A DNA stretch of 64,000 nt from Dasyornis broadbenti (lineage: Eukaryota; Chordata; Aves; Passeriformes; Dasyornithidae), in NCBI GenBank assembly GCA_013397935.1, contig VZRN01004720.1:164089-228088 (forward strand), given 5' to 3'. Below, one piece after another: positions 48,276-57,556 of this stretch. Each line of letters starts with the position of its first letter. Positions within the stretch are counted from its first letter, which is position 1. The translations under genes were made by a program, and so were the position numbers. The notes under the pieces were generated by a model. That model saw only the letters and a program-made list of their open reading frames with translations. It made no database searches and had not been told where the DNA came from.

Positions 48276-51200
48276 CTGAGGAGGAGAGGAGAAGTTATCC
48301 AATGTATCCAGCTGATCCTCCATCCATGAACTATCAGCAAACAGCCTCAAGAGGTGCAAATAAGATTTGCTCTTTACTTTCATTTGATGGAGTGGTCATT
48401 CCAAATGCCACCTTATGGATGGTTTGTGATTCCTGTGCCCTGGCTGCAGCTCCCACTGAGGTCTGTCTGCACAGGAGACCGAGATGAAAATCTAGACCTT
48501 TGGCACCATTCCAAAGTCCCTAAAGTCACCCAAAGTTACCAAAAGTCCTTTTGAAAACACAGGTCTCCATTTCCACAGTGCCACCTCCCTAAGGGAAGGC
48601 ACGGCACCCAAAAGGAGGATGACCATGGAGGGGTCTGCTGGATGAGGGAGGAGAGAAGAAGCTCCGGAGTCTGGCTCCCATTCCAGATGGGAGTGGTCCC
48701 AGTGAGAATTCAAGACAGCAAAGCCAGAGCAGAGACTTTGGGCTAATAGTAGCTGGGGGAAACTAACCAAACAACACTAAAATGGGAAAAAGACAACCAG
48801 CTCCATGTAGTGCTTCTGTTACTGGTCAGTGATGGATACCCAAGGCTGAAGGAACCTTCTTGGATGTCCATTAAAACACTTCAGCATGAAAGTGCTTTCT
48901 GTGCACAAAAATAATAGCAGCAATGAAAAAATTCTCGACATTACTTAATACAATAATTTTGCAGCAGGGGATGTGGGGTGAGGAAAACGAAAGCATAAGG
49001 AATAATTACACTCAACAGTATGAACAATGATTACAAAATTATGCAACTGATTAATCATGGCATATATGTAATTACTAATGATTTTGATAAAATTTTAATT
49101 ACACCTTGTTCTTTGGGGCATTCAGCAAGCCATGAAAATAATAATCATGTAGTGCTCTGTCAGAAATTATTGCCTCAGACAAGGAAAGGAGACAGATTCA
49201 GGGCTGTGCTGCTGCGTTGGGAAGGGCAACCTGCTGCCCCAGAGCTGCAGAAGGTGCTGGGGAGCGACCTCGACACCCTGGGAGCCCTGGGATGTTATAG
49301 AGACATACCTAGTATGTTTGCGCAGGGGCTGAGCCATCCAAAACCCTCCCAGCAAGAATTATCAATTGGAAAAGCTGTGGGACCCACTCAGGGCTGTGGT
49401 ACACCCGCCAGCCTCTCCAGCCCCAGTGACAACTGCACAGCCCAGACCTTCTGCTCTGCTCTGGTGCGTTCTTATCAAACAGTGTGTGCCCTGAAGGAGC
49501 TGGAGCTCTCTCCTTCCCCACAGAACTGTTTTGGGATGCTTTCCTGGGTTTTGCTTGCCCCAGGCTGGGGAAGGCACAGCCAGGTTCTCCCCATCACCTG
49601 CCAGGGACGTACCTTTGTTGTCTTCACTTTGTTGCCACTGCTGCAGCTCCATCCCGAAAGGTCAGGCAGCACTTTGCAATCCTCCCCATCGAGACATGGC
49701 TCCATTTGGCACCACCACTTCTGCAGCACGATGGAGGCTGGGGGAGAGGAGGGGATCAGTGCCTGGGCTGCAACACAGGGTATGGAGGACCAGCCCTGCC
49801 CACCTTTGGGTGCCAGCCAGAGATACAGGCCCTCTTTCCAGCATAACCCACATCGAGGAGCCCTGGATAAGAAGCTGCTCGTCACCTGCCTGGCCTCACC
49901 TGACCCAACTGCTCCTGCTTCCAGAACACCCTGTCTTCTCTCGCTACCCTAGGTAAAAAGCTCAACGTCCTCACTCCCAGTGAGAGCAGGGAGAGCAGTA
50001 CTGTTCAATAATGTTTCAGGCTCCGCTTACAGAGCAAAGCAATTTTATCCTATCATTCTGCTCTATTAGAGTCTTGTCATTCATGCCTCCAGTGTGGGCA
50101 ACCAGAGTGGGCTCTCCTATGTTTGGAAATGATGACAACTGGGCTGTTGGGGACAGTAAGAGCCTTCCCTGACAACTCATTCTGGCATTTCTTGGTGTTG
50201 CACAAAACTGCACTCAGAGGGCACTGGCTGTCAAGCGAATCAATACCGTGCTGGCAGGGGCTGCCGGTGCTCTCAGTGGCTCTTTGGTCATGGCATGTGA
50301 TGCCATTCGATAAAACATACACAGTTTGAGTTTTGCTTGGTGCTCCTTGCAGGTGAAGGTGCTGCATGCCTGGAGTCACATCCCTGCTTTCAGCTGTGGC
50401 AGCGTGGTGAAGAAACATGCAGGGATCAACGCTCCAGACCTGACCCCAGCAGAGCGATGCTGCAACCCCAATAACTCCCCCACAGCACATAGCCTGGGGC
50501 TACATGGAGTGTGGTAACACAGCCAGACCAATTCTGTGAGTGTCTGGTGACATAGTGTCCCCAAAATGCACCCTCTTCTCCACTGCTCCGCTGCAGGATC
50601 CCTGGGCAGGTCTCCTCTGTTAATCCCCAGGGGCTTGGAAACCCCACACCAGCTTAACTGATGTGAAGATGAGGACAGGGATTGAAAAGGATGGGGTTGC
50701 ACCATGGGGTACTCACCATCCACGCAGGAGGGAGCTGCCCGCGTTGTCCCTGCGACCTGCCCTGGGAAGCAGGAGCATTTCACTGTCTGGGAGCGCTCCT
50801 CGATCTTGTTCTTATTGCAGCACCTGTGAGCTGCGATGACTTCACACGTGCCAGGCTCTATGTGCACTGCAGGAGGAGAAACAGTCACTATCAGACCTCA
50901 GAGACCTCAGGCCACCTGCTGCCCAGAGGCCCAGGCAGCACTGCTGGTGTGTGCTGACCAAGGCACCAGGAGAGCCTGGCATGTGCAGCGCTGTCCCGGC
51001 TTCTGGAATCACCCCTAGGGCTGCTGGTGACACACAGGTGTCTGGGCACAGCATCTTCCCAGCCCACCTGTAAGGAAAAGCAGTGGTCCTGTTCCACACC
51101 ACTTGCATCTGAGCTCTTGCTCCTAACAGCCTTCACACCCGTCCTACCCTCCAAAATTCATCCCCTCATGCCACAGCCAAGCCATGAGCTTTATTGAAAC

Positions 51201-54200
51201 TAATGAGCACATTAGCTAATTGCAGCTGATAATGAGATGCACTTTGCTACAAGAGGGGATGGTGCATCGTGCAGCTTTTGGCTTCAAGCGGAGCACCACC
51301 ACCTCTGACCCCAGGCACAATCAATGCCTTCATCTCGCCATTACCCGCCAGCCTCTGCCTGGAGGAAGAAGGATGAGGATGGTGCTTCCACCCTGGAGAG
51401 GCAGAGAAATGTCATGGTGTTCATCAGTAATCCAGGCTGCTCTGCTGCTCCCTCTCTCAGTGCCATTAAAATATAAAGGAAAATAGAAAACTACTGTGTT
51501 GGCTGATCACCTCTGGGATCAGGGTTTAGAGCTGGTCAGCATCGCAAATCAATGCCTTGGCTGGGTAATGGCCCACACAAGCACAATACAAATCAGCCAG
51601 AAAGAGCTGAGAGACTTCATTCCCATGACCCCAGAGATCCCTGCTGGTCCTGCTTAATGAGCACTGGAAGAGCAGTGCAGAGCCATGCACAGACACCCCC
51701 TGGATCCCTTGGGTCACTGGGAACAGGCTTTTATTCCCTAGCAAGCGGGAGCCAGGCTGGGTAGAGGACAGGGAAGCTGCATTCCTGCAGTGTGGCATCC
51801 CAAAATGCATGCAGGTGAGCAGGCATCAGGGCATTCCTGGCTGCTCTACACCCTTGGCTCAGGACACCTTCCACATCCTGCAGTGCAGGCACAAGCCCCC
51901 AGGAGCTGCCACCAGAGGAAAGACTTGGAAGGAGGTGCAAGCAGGACATGCAGGACTGTGGGGAATGATTTGTCCTGATGCTGATGCTGCTGGTGCACGT
52001 ACCTGTGAGCACGAGCTCGCACTCAGCCCTGTCCCAGCACATGAGGCTCCGGCAGTTGCTCTGACCCACCCTGCATTTGTCAGCCTCATCCTGCCCATCC
52101 AGGCACAGGTCCCACCTCTGCCTCAGCCCTGGTCACTGCTGGAGGGTCCTGCTGGGGGTCCCGTCCACTCCCACAACATAAAGTCAGGGAGACCAGGAGC
52201 AGCTGACCTGTGCCCCTGCAGACCTTGTCAGGACCCCACATTCACCAACAAACACTGCCCAGCTTCCAAGAGCTTTTCTAATGCAGCCACTTTGCCTCTC
52301 CAAGGAAAGCTGAGGGAAATGGGATCTCTCCCCCAGCAGGGGAAATCCCCTTGTGTTGCAGCCATATTTTCACATCCCTGCTGGGAAATGCTGGTCTAAG
52401 TGTAAACTCCTGGCTTGTGCCAGCTGGGCATGGCTGTACCAGCTTGCAGCCAAGGTACTCCCTGCCCTTCTGTTTTTACTGTGTCTGAATGCCAGATGGG
52501 ACACAAAGAGCAGAATGTGAGGAGCTGCGTCAGGACACACCCCTGTGCCCTGCATCGACCAGCACACGGGCAGGACAGGCTGTGCAATAACCACGTCTTT
52601 AATTTACTTTATTTATTGTTATTTCATGGTAATTTTCTTTTAACAAACCCTTACTTTCATTTCTGTCCATAGTAATTACACAATTATTATATGGAATATT
52701 TTCTAATAGCATCTCTGGCCATAAATTTTGTCTTCCCCTTGAAATGCCATAGTAATTCAGCTTTAATAATGAATTCCATTCTTTTTGTATGCAGAAAGGG
52801 TAGACTTTGGTGAAAGTGAGAAGGAAAGGAACTCCTTGCAGAACAAACATGACTATTTTGCCCTTTTTTTATGCTTCATGGGATCTTTCAAATAATCTGA
52901 GGAAGAAGTAGCGAACCTTGACTTTGGCTGCCTGTGAGCCCACATTCCCATTGCACTGTGGTCCAGGACCACAAGGAGTCATTCTTCCACCCTGTGCACC
53001 ACACCAGGGGATTTTACACCCTCAAGCCTCAGTGTTCACACCTAGTTATGATTTTGACTCATTTTCAGAAAAGCTTCATTAGCAGAGCTCTTCCCAGGAG
53101 GGCTACCCAGGTGACCCCACTGCTCCCTTGCATTCCTGCTCTCTGGCTGCTCATTTTCAGCTAATTTTAAAAGGTTCAGCAGAGGGAAAGCCAGGCAGAA
53201 CTGAGAAATCGGTCATTACAGCCATGCAATAGGAGTTTGCTAATGTGTCAAAGCCCTTTTAATTTGCTCAGAAAGGTGCAGCTCAGAGATAAAGAGAAAT
53301 TTGCCTCTCGTCTGCATTACTGCAGCTGGCTGAATGTGGAGCACTGTGGTGCTGGACCTGCACCCAAAGTCTCAAATTCTCTGCCCAGGAAGACTTGCGT
53401 GTGTGGGGCAGGTACCCCATTGCCCTGGCACAGCCCCTGGCACAATCCCAGAGCCCCACAGCCCCCTCAGGAAACATACAGCCTCACAGCAAGGGCCCTA
53501 CTGATGGCAGAGCTGAAGGAGCAGCACACAGCCCCAGGACCCATCCCACTCTCAGGCCAGGTAATACTTCCATTTACCTAAAGGTCTTAGAATTGCAGAA
53601 TTGGAAGGGACCTTAAAGCTCATCTCATTCCACACCCTGCCATGAGCAGGGACACCTTCCACTAGACCGGGTTACTCCAAGCCCAATCCAGCCTGGCCTT
53701 GAACACTTCCAGGGATGGGGCAGCTACAGGCTCTCCAGGCACCCTGTGCCAGGGCCTCCCCACTCTCACAGAGAAAAATTTCTTCTGAACATCTAATCCA
53801 AACTTGTCTCCTTCCAGTTAAAAAACATTCCCCATTGCATTGTCTTGTGCCCCTCTGACATCTTGCCCTGGGACACAATGACACTGGAAATTGGCCCCTC
53901 CAGGTGCCAGCCCCAGTCCTGGCAGCAGGACACAGTGCATCCCCTTCCAAAGCCATGGCATTTGAGCAGTGGTGACATGCCCACGGGGAGCAGGGTAAGA
54001 GCCATCCCAGCTGGCATAAAGCACCTCAGCTCCTACACACCAGATTCACTTGCTATCCCACCCCTGGCCCACAGGAAACATGAACCATGCCAGATTCCAA
54101 CATTCAAGTGAGCACAGGAGTTTGGGGGTTTGTAACTGAGTGCAAAGAAATCCCTCTACCTCAGATATGGTGATTCCCAGGATGTCAGCAGGAGACACTG

Positions 54201-57200
54201 CTGTTTCCTCATTGCAGAGGAGAAGAGCATCCCCATGCCAAAGGATGCCAGCAGGAGAGCAGGACCCAGAAGCTCCCTGCCACCCTGGGCTTTCATGTCC
54301 CATGCCTGGGAAGTGTGAGCAGAGAGGCTGAGCCCATGTGCAGTGCTAGCAATGGGCTCCAGAGCTCCCTGCAACTGCTTCTCCTTTTGCTGAGCAGCAG
54401 GAAACTTGGAACAAAACACAGATCAGATGGATGGTGTGTTTAACGCTGACAGCAGAAAACCTCCAGAGAGCCTGGGATAAGTTCCAGAGCTTCTGGCATG
54501 TCTCTCCCTCCCATTTAACTGGGATTTCCCCACTGGAACCCTTTTTAAAAAGACACACCTTATCTTGTGGAACCATGAAAGAATTGTAAGAGCACACGGC
54601 TTTTGAATCCTGCATGCAAAAATAAAATAAAAATGCAGTACTACTCTGGCTGACCTTTAAATGAGCAGCAGAACATGGGTTTTTAATGGCATAACCTGAA
54701 ATGACACATTTTGAGTGTCTCAGGGAGCGTGGGCACAATTCCACATGTTCAGTGTAAAATACTGCTCTGTTGGCGGAGAGCTACAAAATGAAGAGAAGTT
54801 GGATGCATGTAAGTGCTAGGCAATGGCCAAACTTCTGCATCAAATCCCCTTCTCCCAGAAGTGTTCAAGGCCAGTTTGGATGGGATTTGGAGCAACCTGG
54901 TCTAATGGAAAGCGTCCCTGTCCATGGCAGGGGGTGGAACAACATGACCTTTAAGGCCCTATTCTATTCTACTCTACTCTATTCTATTCTATTCTATTCT
55001 ACTCTACTCTACTCTACTCTATTCTATTCTATTCTATTCTATTCTATTCTATTCTATTCTATTCTATTCTATTCTATTCTATTCTATTCTATTCTATTCT
55101 ATTCTATTCTATTCTATTCTATTCTATTCTATTCTATTCTATTCTATTCTATTCTATTCTATTCTATTCTATTCTATTCTATTCTATTCTATTCTATTCT
55201 ATTCTATTCTATTCTATTCTATTCTATTCTATTCTATTCTATTCTATTCTATTCTATTCTATTCTATTCTATTCTATTCTATTCTATTCTATTCTATTCT
55301 ATTCTATTCTATTCTATTCTATTCTATTCTATTCTATTCTATTCTATTCTATTCTATTCTATTCTATTCTATTCTATTCTATTCTATTCTATTCTATTCT
55401 ATTCTATTCTATTCTATTCTATTCTATTCTATTCTATTCTATTCTATTCTATTCTATTCTATTCTATTCTATTCTATTCTATTCTATTCTATTCTATTCT
55501 ATTCTATTCTATTCTATTCTATTCTATTCTATTCTATTCTATTCTATTCTATTCTATTCTATTCTATTCTATTCTATTCTATTCTATTCTATTCTATTCT
55601 ATTCTATTCTATTCTATTCTATTCTATTCTATTCTATTCTATTCTATTCTATTCTATTCTATCCTATCCTATCCTATCCTATCCTATCCTATCCTATCCT
55701 ATCCTATCCTATCCTATCCTATCCTAGTCCAGTCCAGCCCAGCCCAGCCCAGTCCATTCTATGATATGGTTCTCCTGGGCACTGAAATTCTGTTAAAGGG
55801 GTCTGGGTGTCCCAAGGAGAGCTGAGCAGCAGAGAGAGGCAGGAAGGAGGGAGGTAGACGATCCTGTGCCCGGGGGAATCTGCTCAAGGGTGGCATGGCC
55901 ACCTTCCACCAGACCAGGTGGCTCAGAGCCCTGTCCAGCCTGGCCTTCAACACTTCCAGGGATGGGGTATATCCAGAGTTAGGACAAGGCAAAAGCAGGT
56001 AGCTGCCAACTGATTGGGTGAGGGAGTCACTCTGGAAGATGCGTTTTGGTTTTAAGTAAGGCGGTTAGGGATTACAGGATTAGAACTACTTTAACTGTCG
56101 GGCAAAACCAACAGAAATAGGACAGGGTTAGGTGTGGGGTCACTCAAGTGCATGAACCGTTTCAAATTAACCCTTAAACGCCCTTTCCAAGCAGAGGCAC
56201 AAGAAGCAGACAGCAGGTGCCCCAGGATCCAAGCATTTGCATGTGCTGCCTGGCTGCACAGCTCTGCCAGTAACTTCAGTAACACCAGCACCACCAGTAA
56301 CACCAGCACCACCAGTAACACCAGCATGCACCTCACCACACATCCTCCCACCATGCTCCAAGGAGCCCCCAGCCCCAGACGGTTGGGTCCCCCACTGTGC
56401 CAGGCAGGATGGGCACAAAGGGCTGAGCACAACTTCTCAGATGCTTCTCTTCTCCAGACACAAACTTCAACCATGGGTTCACATAACCCCTCCAAAAACA
56501 CACATCCATGGCACAAAGCAGCATTCCAACACACACAGATGGAATCTCAAATTCACAGCTGGGAATAACAGATTAACATCTCGGAGCCATGGTGATGATT
56601 TCCAGCAAGACTTTCAGTTCTACATCACTTTGTACTTGTTCCATCTTTCTAGATGATTTTTGCAACCGGGGGAATGAAAATTTTTATTTCTAATGAAAGC
56701 CTTAAGTGGAGAGTGTCCACCACATAACAAGTGAGGTTTGTGACACTCATTGCAACTCAGATGGAAAGGTTTACATTCACTACTCACAGAGCAAGAATTA
56801 CGTCAATAATAACCCGAGCACATAGATGTATCAGATGTATACATGGATCATTATATGTCTCAGATTTGGCTACAGACATGAAGAAATTCCCTCTTTAACT
56901 CCTCAGACCAGCCAGACCCACCAAGCCGGTGGTTTTAAATGCCCAATAATGAGTATTCACAAATTCTGACTCCAAGGAGCAGCTTTACAGCCCTATGGCT
57001 GCATATTCCTACCTGTCTCAAAGGAGTAGTCCTGGGAGTTTCCTGCACACATGGACACTCCAAATGCCAATCCCACAGCTGTTGTAGTGGCCTGTGTTGG
57101 TGCCTCTTGATGTCTGTTCGCTGGATGGTGCCCCACACCTTTGGTGTCCTTTGCCATTCTTGCTGCTCAGACCCCAGAAACAGGGATAGACACCGAGCTC

Positions 57201-57555
57201 CTTGAGGCTGTCAGCATTTGGTCTCCAGAGAGACGCCTGACTGCTCCTGGTGTGCACCACAGCCTGAAACCACTGCTCCCACTGAGAAGTGCGAAACAGA
57301 ACCTCACCAAGCATCTCATCCCCACATAACCCCCACCTCAGGCATCCCATGAAGACCCCAAGGTATCACCAGTATCATGGGGACCCAGATGATTGCACAA
57401 GTATGTGAAACATGCAGCAAGGATGCCACTCCCCTACCTGAATGGCTTCTGTGATGATGCATGGAGGCCAGTGACAGTCGTCCCCACAGCACGGTAAGGC
57501 AGAGACTGAGCACGAAAACCCATTTGCTCAGGCTCTGTATATCTCTCTCACTCAT
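48264..57555 (-). CDS. TAFA3: TAFA chemokine-like protein 3, four coding exons
   Basis: This is a secreted, brain-enriched cytokine-like protein of the TAFA (FAM19A) family. The CDS joins 57555-57438, 50866-50717, 49737-49613 and 48275-48264, giving 134 residues against about 133 in human TAFA3. Residues 1-10 are polar, and 11-30 form a hydrophobic signal peptide with probable cleavage after Ala30 (Ser-Leu-Ala). Residues 31-46 are a His-rich linker. The domain from Cys47 to Cys121 has the spacing C-X7-CC-X13-C-X-C-X14-C-X11-C-X4-C-X5-C-X10-C, the family pattern with all ten cysteines. The stretches LQKWWCQMEPCL and LPDLSGWSCSSG and the ending KTTKVTR fit TAFA3 better than TAFA1, 2 or 4, by memory of those proteins. 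TAFA2 or TAFA4 are the alternatives; a tree would settle it. No frameshift or internal stop is seen, so the gene looks intact. Confidence 0.93.
48276..49612 (-). other. TAFA3: TAFA3 intron 4
   Basis: 1337 bases bounded by GTACGT and CTCCTCAG, phase 0. It includes an AT-rich stretch at about 48890-49150 with repeated TAATTA-type motifs. A long plus-strand open frame (49020-49952) overlaps it and the preceding exon antisense; I do not consider it a gene. Confidence 0.85.
49613..49737 (-). CDS. TAFA3: TAFA3 third coding exon (C-terminal half of cysteine domain)
   Basis: The acceptor is CCTCTCCCCCAG|CC. The split codon gives Ala90, followed by residues 91-131: SIVLQKWWCQMEPCL, then the remaining cysteines at 99, 104, 110 and 121, ending NKVKTTK. 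The donor is ACAAAG|GTACGT in phase 0. If the donor were skipped, the frame would run on for about 45 residues to a stop near 49475; that tail resembles nothing in the family, so splicing is preferred. Confidence 0.95.
49738..50716 (-). other. TAFA3: TAFA3 intron 3
   Basis: 979 bases bounded by GTGAGT and CCCCCAG, phase 1. The sequence is unique and I see no repeat in it. Confidence 0.9.
50717..50866 (-). CDS. TAFA3: TAFA3 second coding exon (N-terminal half of cysteine domain)
   Basis: The acceptor is a strong pyrimidine tract ending CTCCTGCAG. The split codon G|TG gives Val40. The exon then encodes residues 41-89, including Cys47, the Cys55-Cys56 pair, the highly conserved KIEERSQTVKCSC block, Cys70, Cys72 and Cys87. 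The donor is GTGGATG|GTGAGT, phase 1. At 150 bases it is the largest coding exon and the most diagnostic for the family. Confidence 0.95.
53585..53861 (-). mobile_element. CR1 LINE 3' fragment
   Basis: Antisense CR1 3' region with the standard order of blocks: TTGGAAGGGACCTTAAAGC, GGGACACCTTCCACTAGACC, TTCCAGGGATGGGGCAG, and further 5' sequence through the CTTCCAGTTAAAAAACATTCC segment. It lies inside TAFA3 intron 2. Confidence 0.9.
54853..54960 (+). mobile_element. CR1 LINE 3' fragment abutting the ATTCT array
   Basis: The sequence matches the end of the CR1 3' region (GTTCAAGGCCAG, GGAGCAACCTGGTC, CATGGCAGGGGGTGG, CTTTAAGGCCC) and runs without a gap into the pentamers. CR1 tails normally end in short ATTCTATG repeats, so this tail probably seeded the array. 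Confidence 0.85.
54961..55760. repeat. Pentanucleotide array, 160 units: (ATTCT), (ATCCT) and (AGYCC)
   Basis: Exactly 800 bases in strict period 5. The first twelve units mix ATTCT and ACTCT (54961-55020). Then come 128 perfect ATTCT units (55021-55660), 13 ATCCT units (55661-55725) and seven units of AGTCC, AGCCC and ATTCT (55726-55760). The array lies in TAFA3 intron 2, so the transcript would carry AGAAU repeats. It starts at the end of a CR1 3' fragment. Because 5 and 3 share no factor, the array is open in several frames and yields a meaningless FYSIL peptide repeat. The assembled length may be under- or over-estimated. Confidence 0.98.
55893..55967 (-). mobile_element. CR1 LINE 3' fragment beyond the array, opposite orientation
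   Basis: A degraded antisense CR1 stretch (ACCTTCCACCAGACCAGGT, CCTGGCCTTCAACACTTCC, AGGGATGGGG) lies about 130 bases after the array. It points towards the array, so two convergent CR1 tails flank it. Confidence 0.75.
56278..56327. repeat. 18-base tandem repeat, about 2.7 copies
   Basis: Unit AGTAACACCAGCACCACC, two perfect copies (56278-56295, 56296-56313) and a partial third. It lies in TAFA3 intron 2. Confidence 0.9.
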
Positions 57556-57556
57556 T
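57438..57556 (-). CDS. TAFA3: TAFA3 first coding exon (start codon and signal peptide)
   Basis: The acceptor is a pyrimidine-rich tract ending GGTAG; the exon starts one base before the ATG, whose A is at 57555. It encodes MSERDIQSLSKW, a hydrophobic core (VFVLSLCLTVLWG) and the linker ending MHHHRSHS, 39 codons plus one base. The donor is CATTCAG|GTAGGG, leaving phase 1, which matches the next exon. The MSER start is shared with human TAFA3. An in-frame ATG lies further upstream in the intron (57606), but the acceptor between them excludes it. Confidence 0.9.

Larger units (their letters stand above)
50867..57437 (-). other. TAFA3: TAFA3 intron 2, carrying the ATTCT array
   Basis: 6571 bases between phase-1 exons. 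It contains CR1 fragments at 53585-53861, 54853-54960 and 55893-55967, the 800-base pentanucleotide array, an 18-base tandem repeat at 56278-56327 and an AT-rich unique stretch at about 52600-52870. No convincing alternative coding exon was recognised. Confidence 0.88.

Noticed and set aside
49020..49952. A 310-codon plus-strand open frame
   Set aside because: It runs antisense across TAFA3 exon 49737-49613 and its introns, has no recognisable domain, and its composition is that of noncoding DNA. The conserved protein is clearly on the other strand.
54770..55825. A 351-codon plus-strand open frame encoding repeated Phe-Tyr-Ser-Ile-Leu
   Set aside because: It is the translation of the ATTCT array, which stays open because a 5-base unit read in threes gives a 15-base cycle without stops. 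It has no homology and no gene context.
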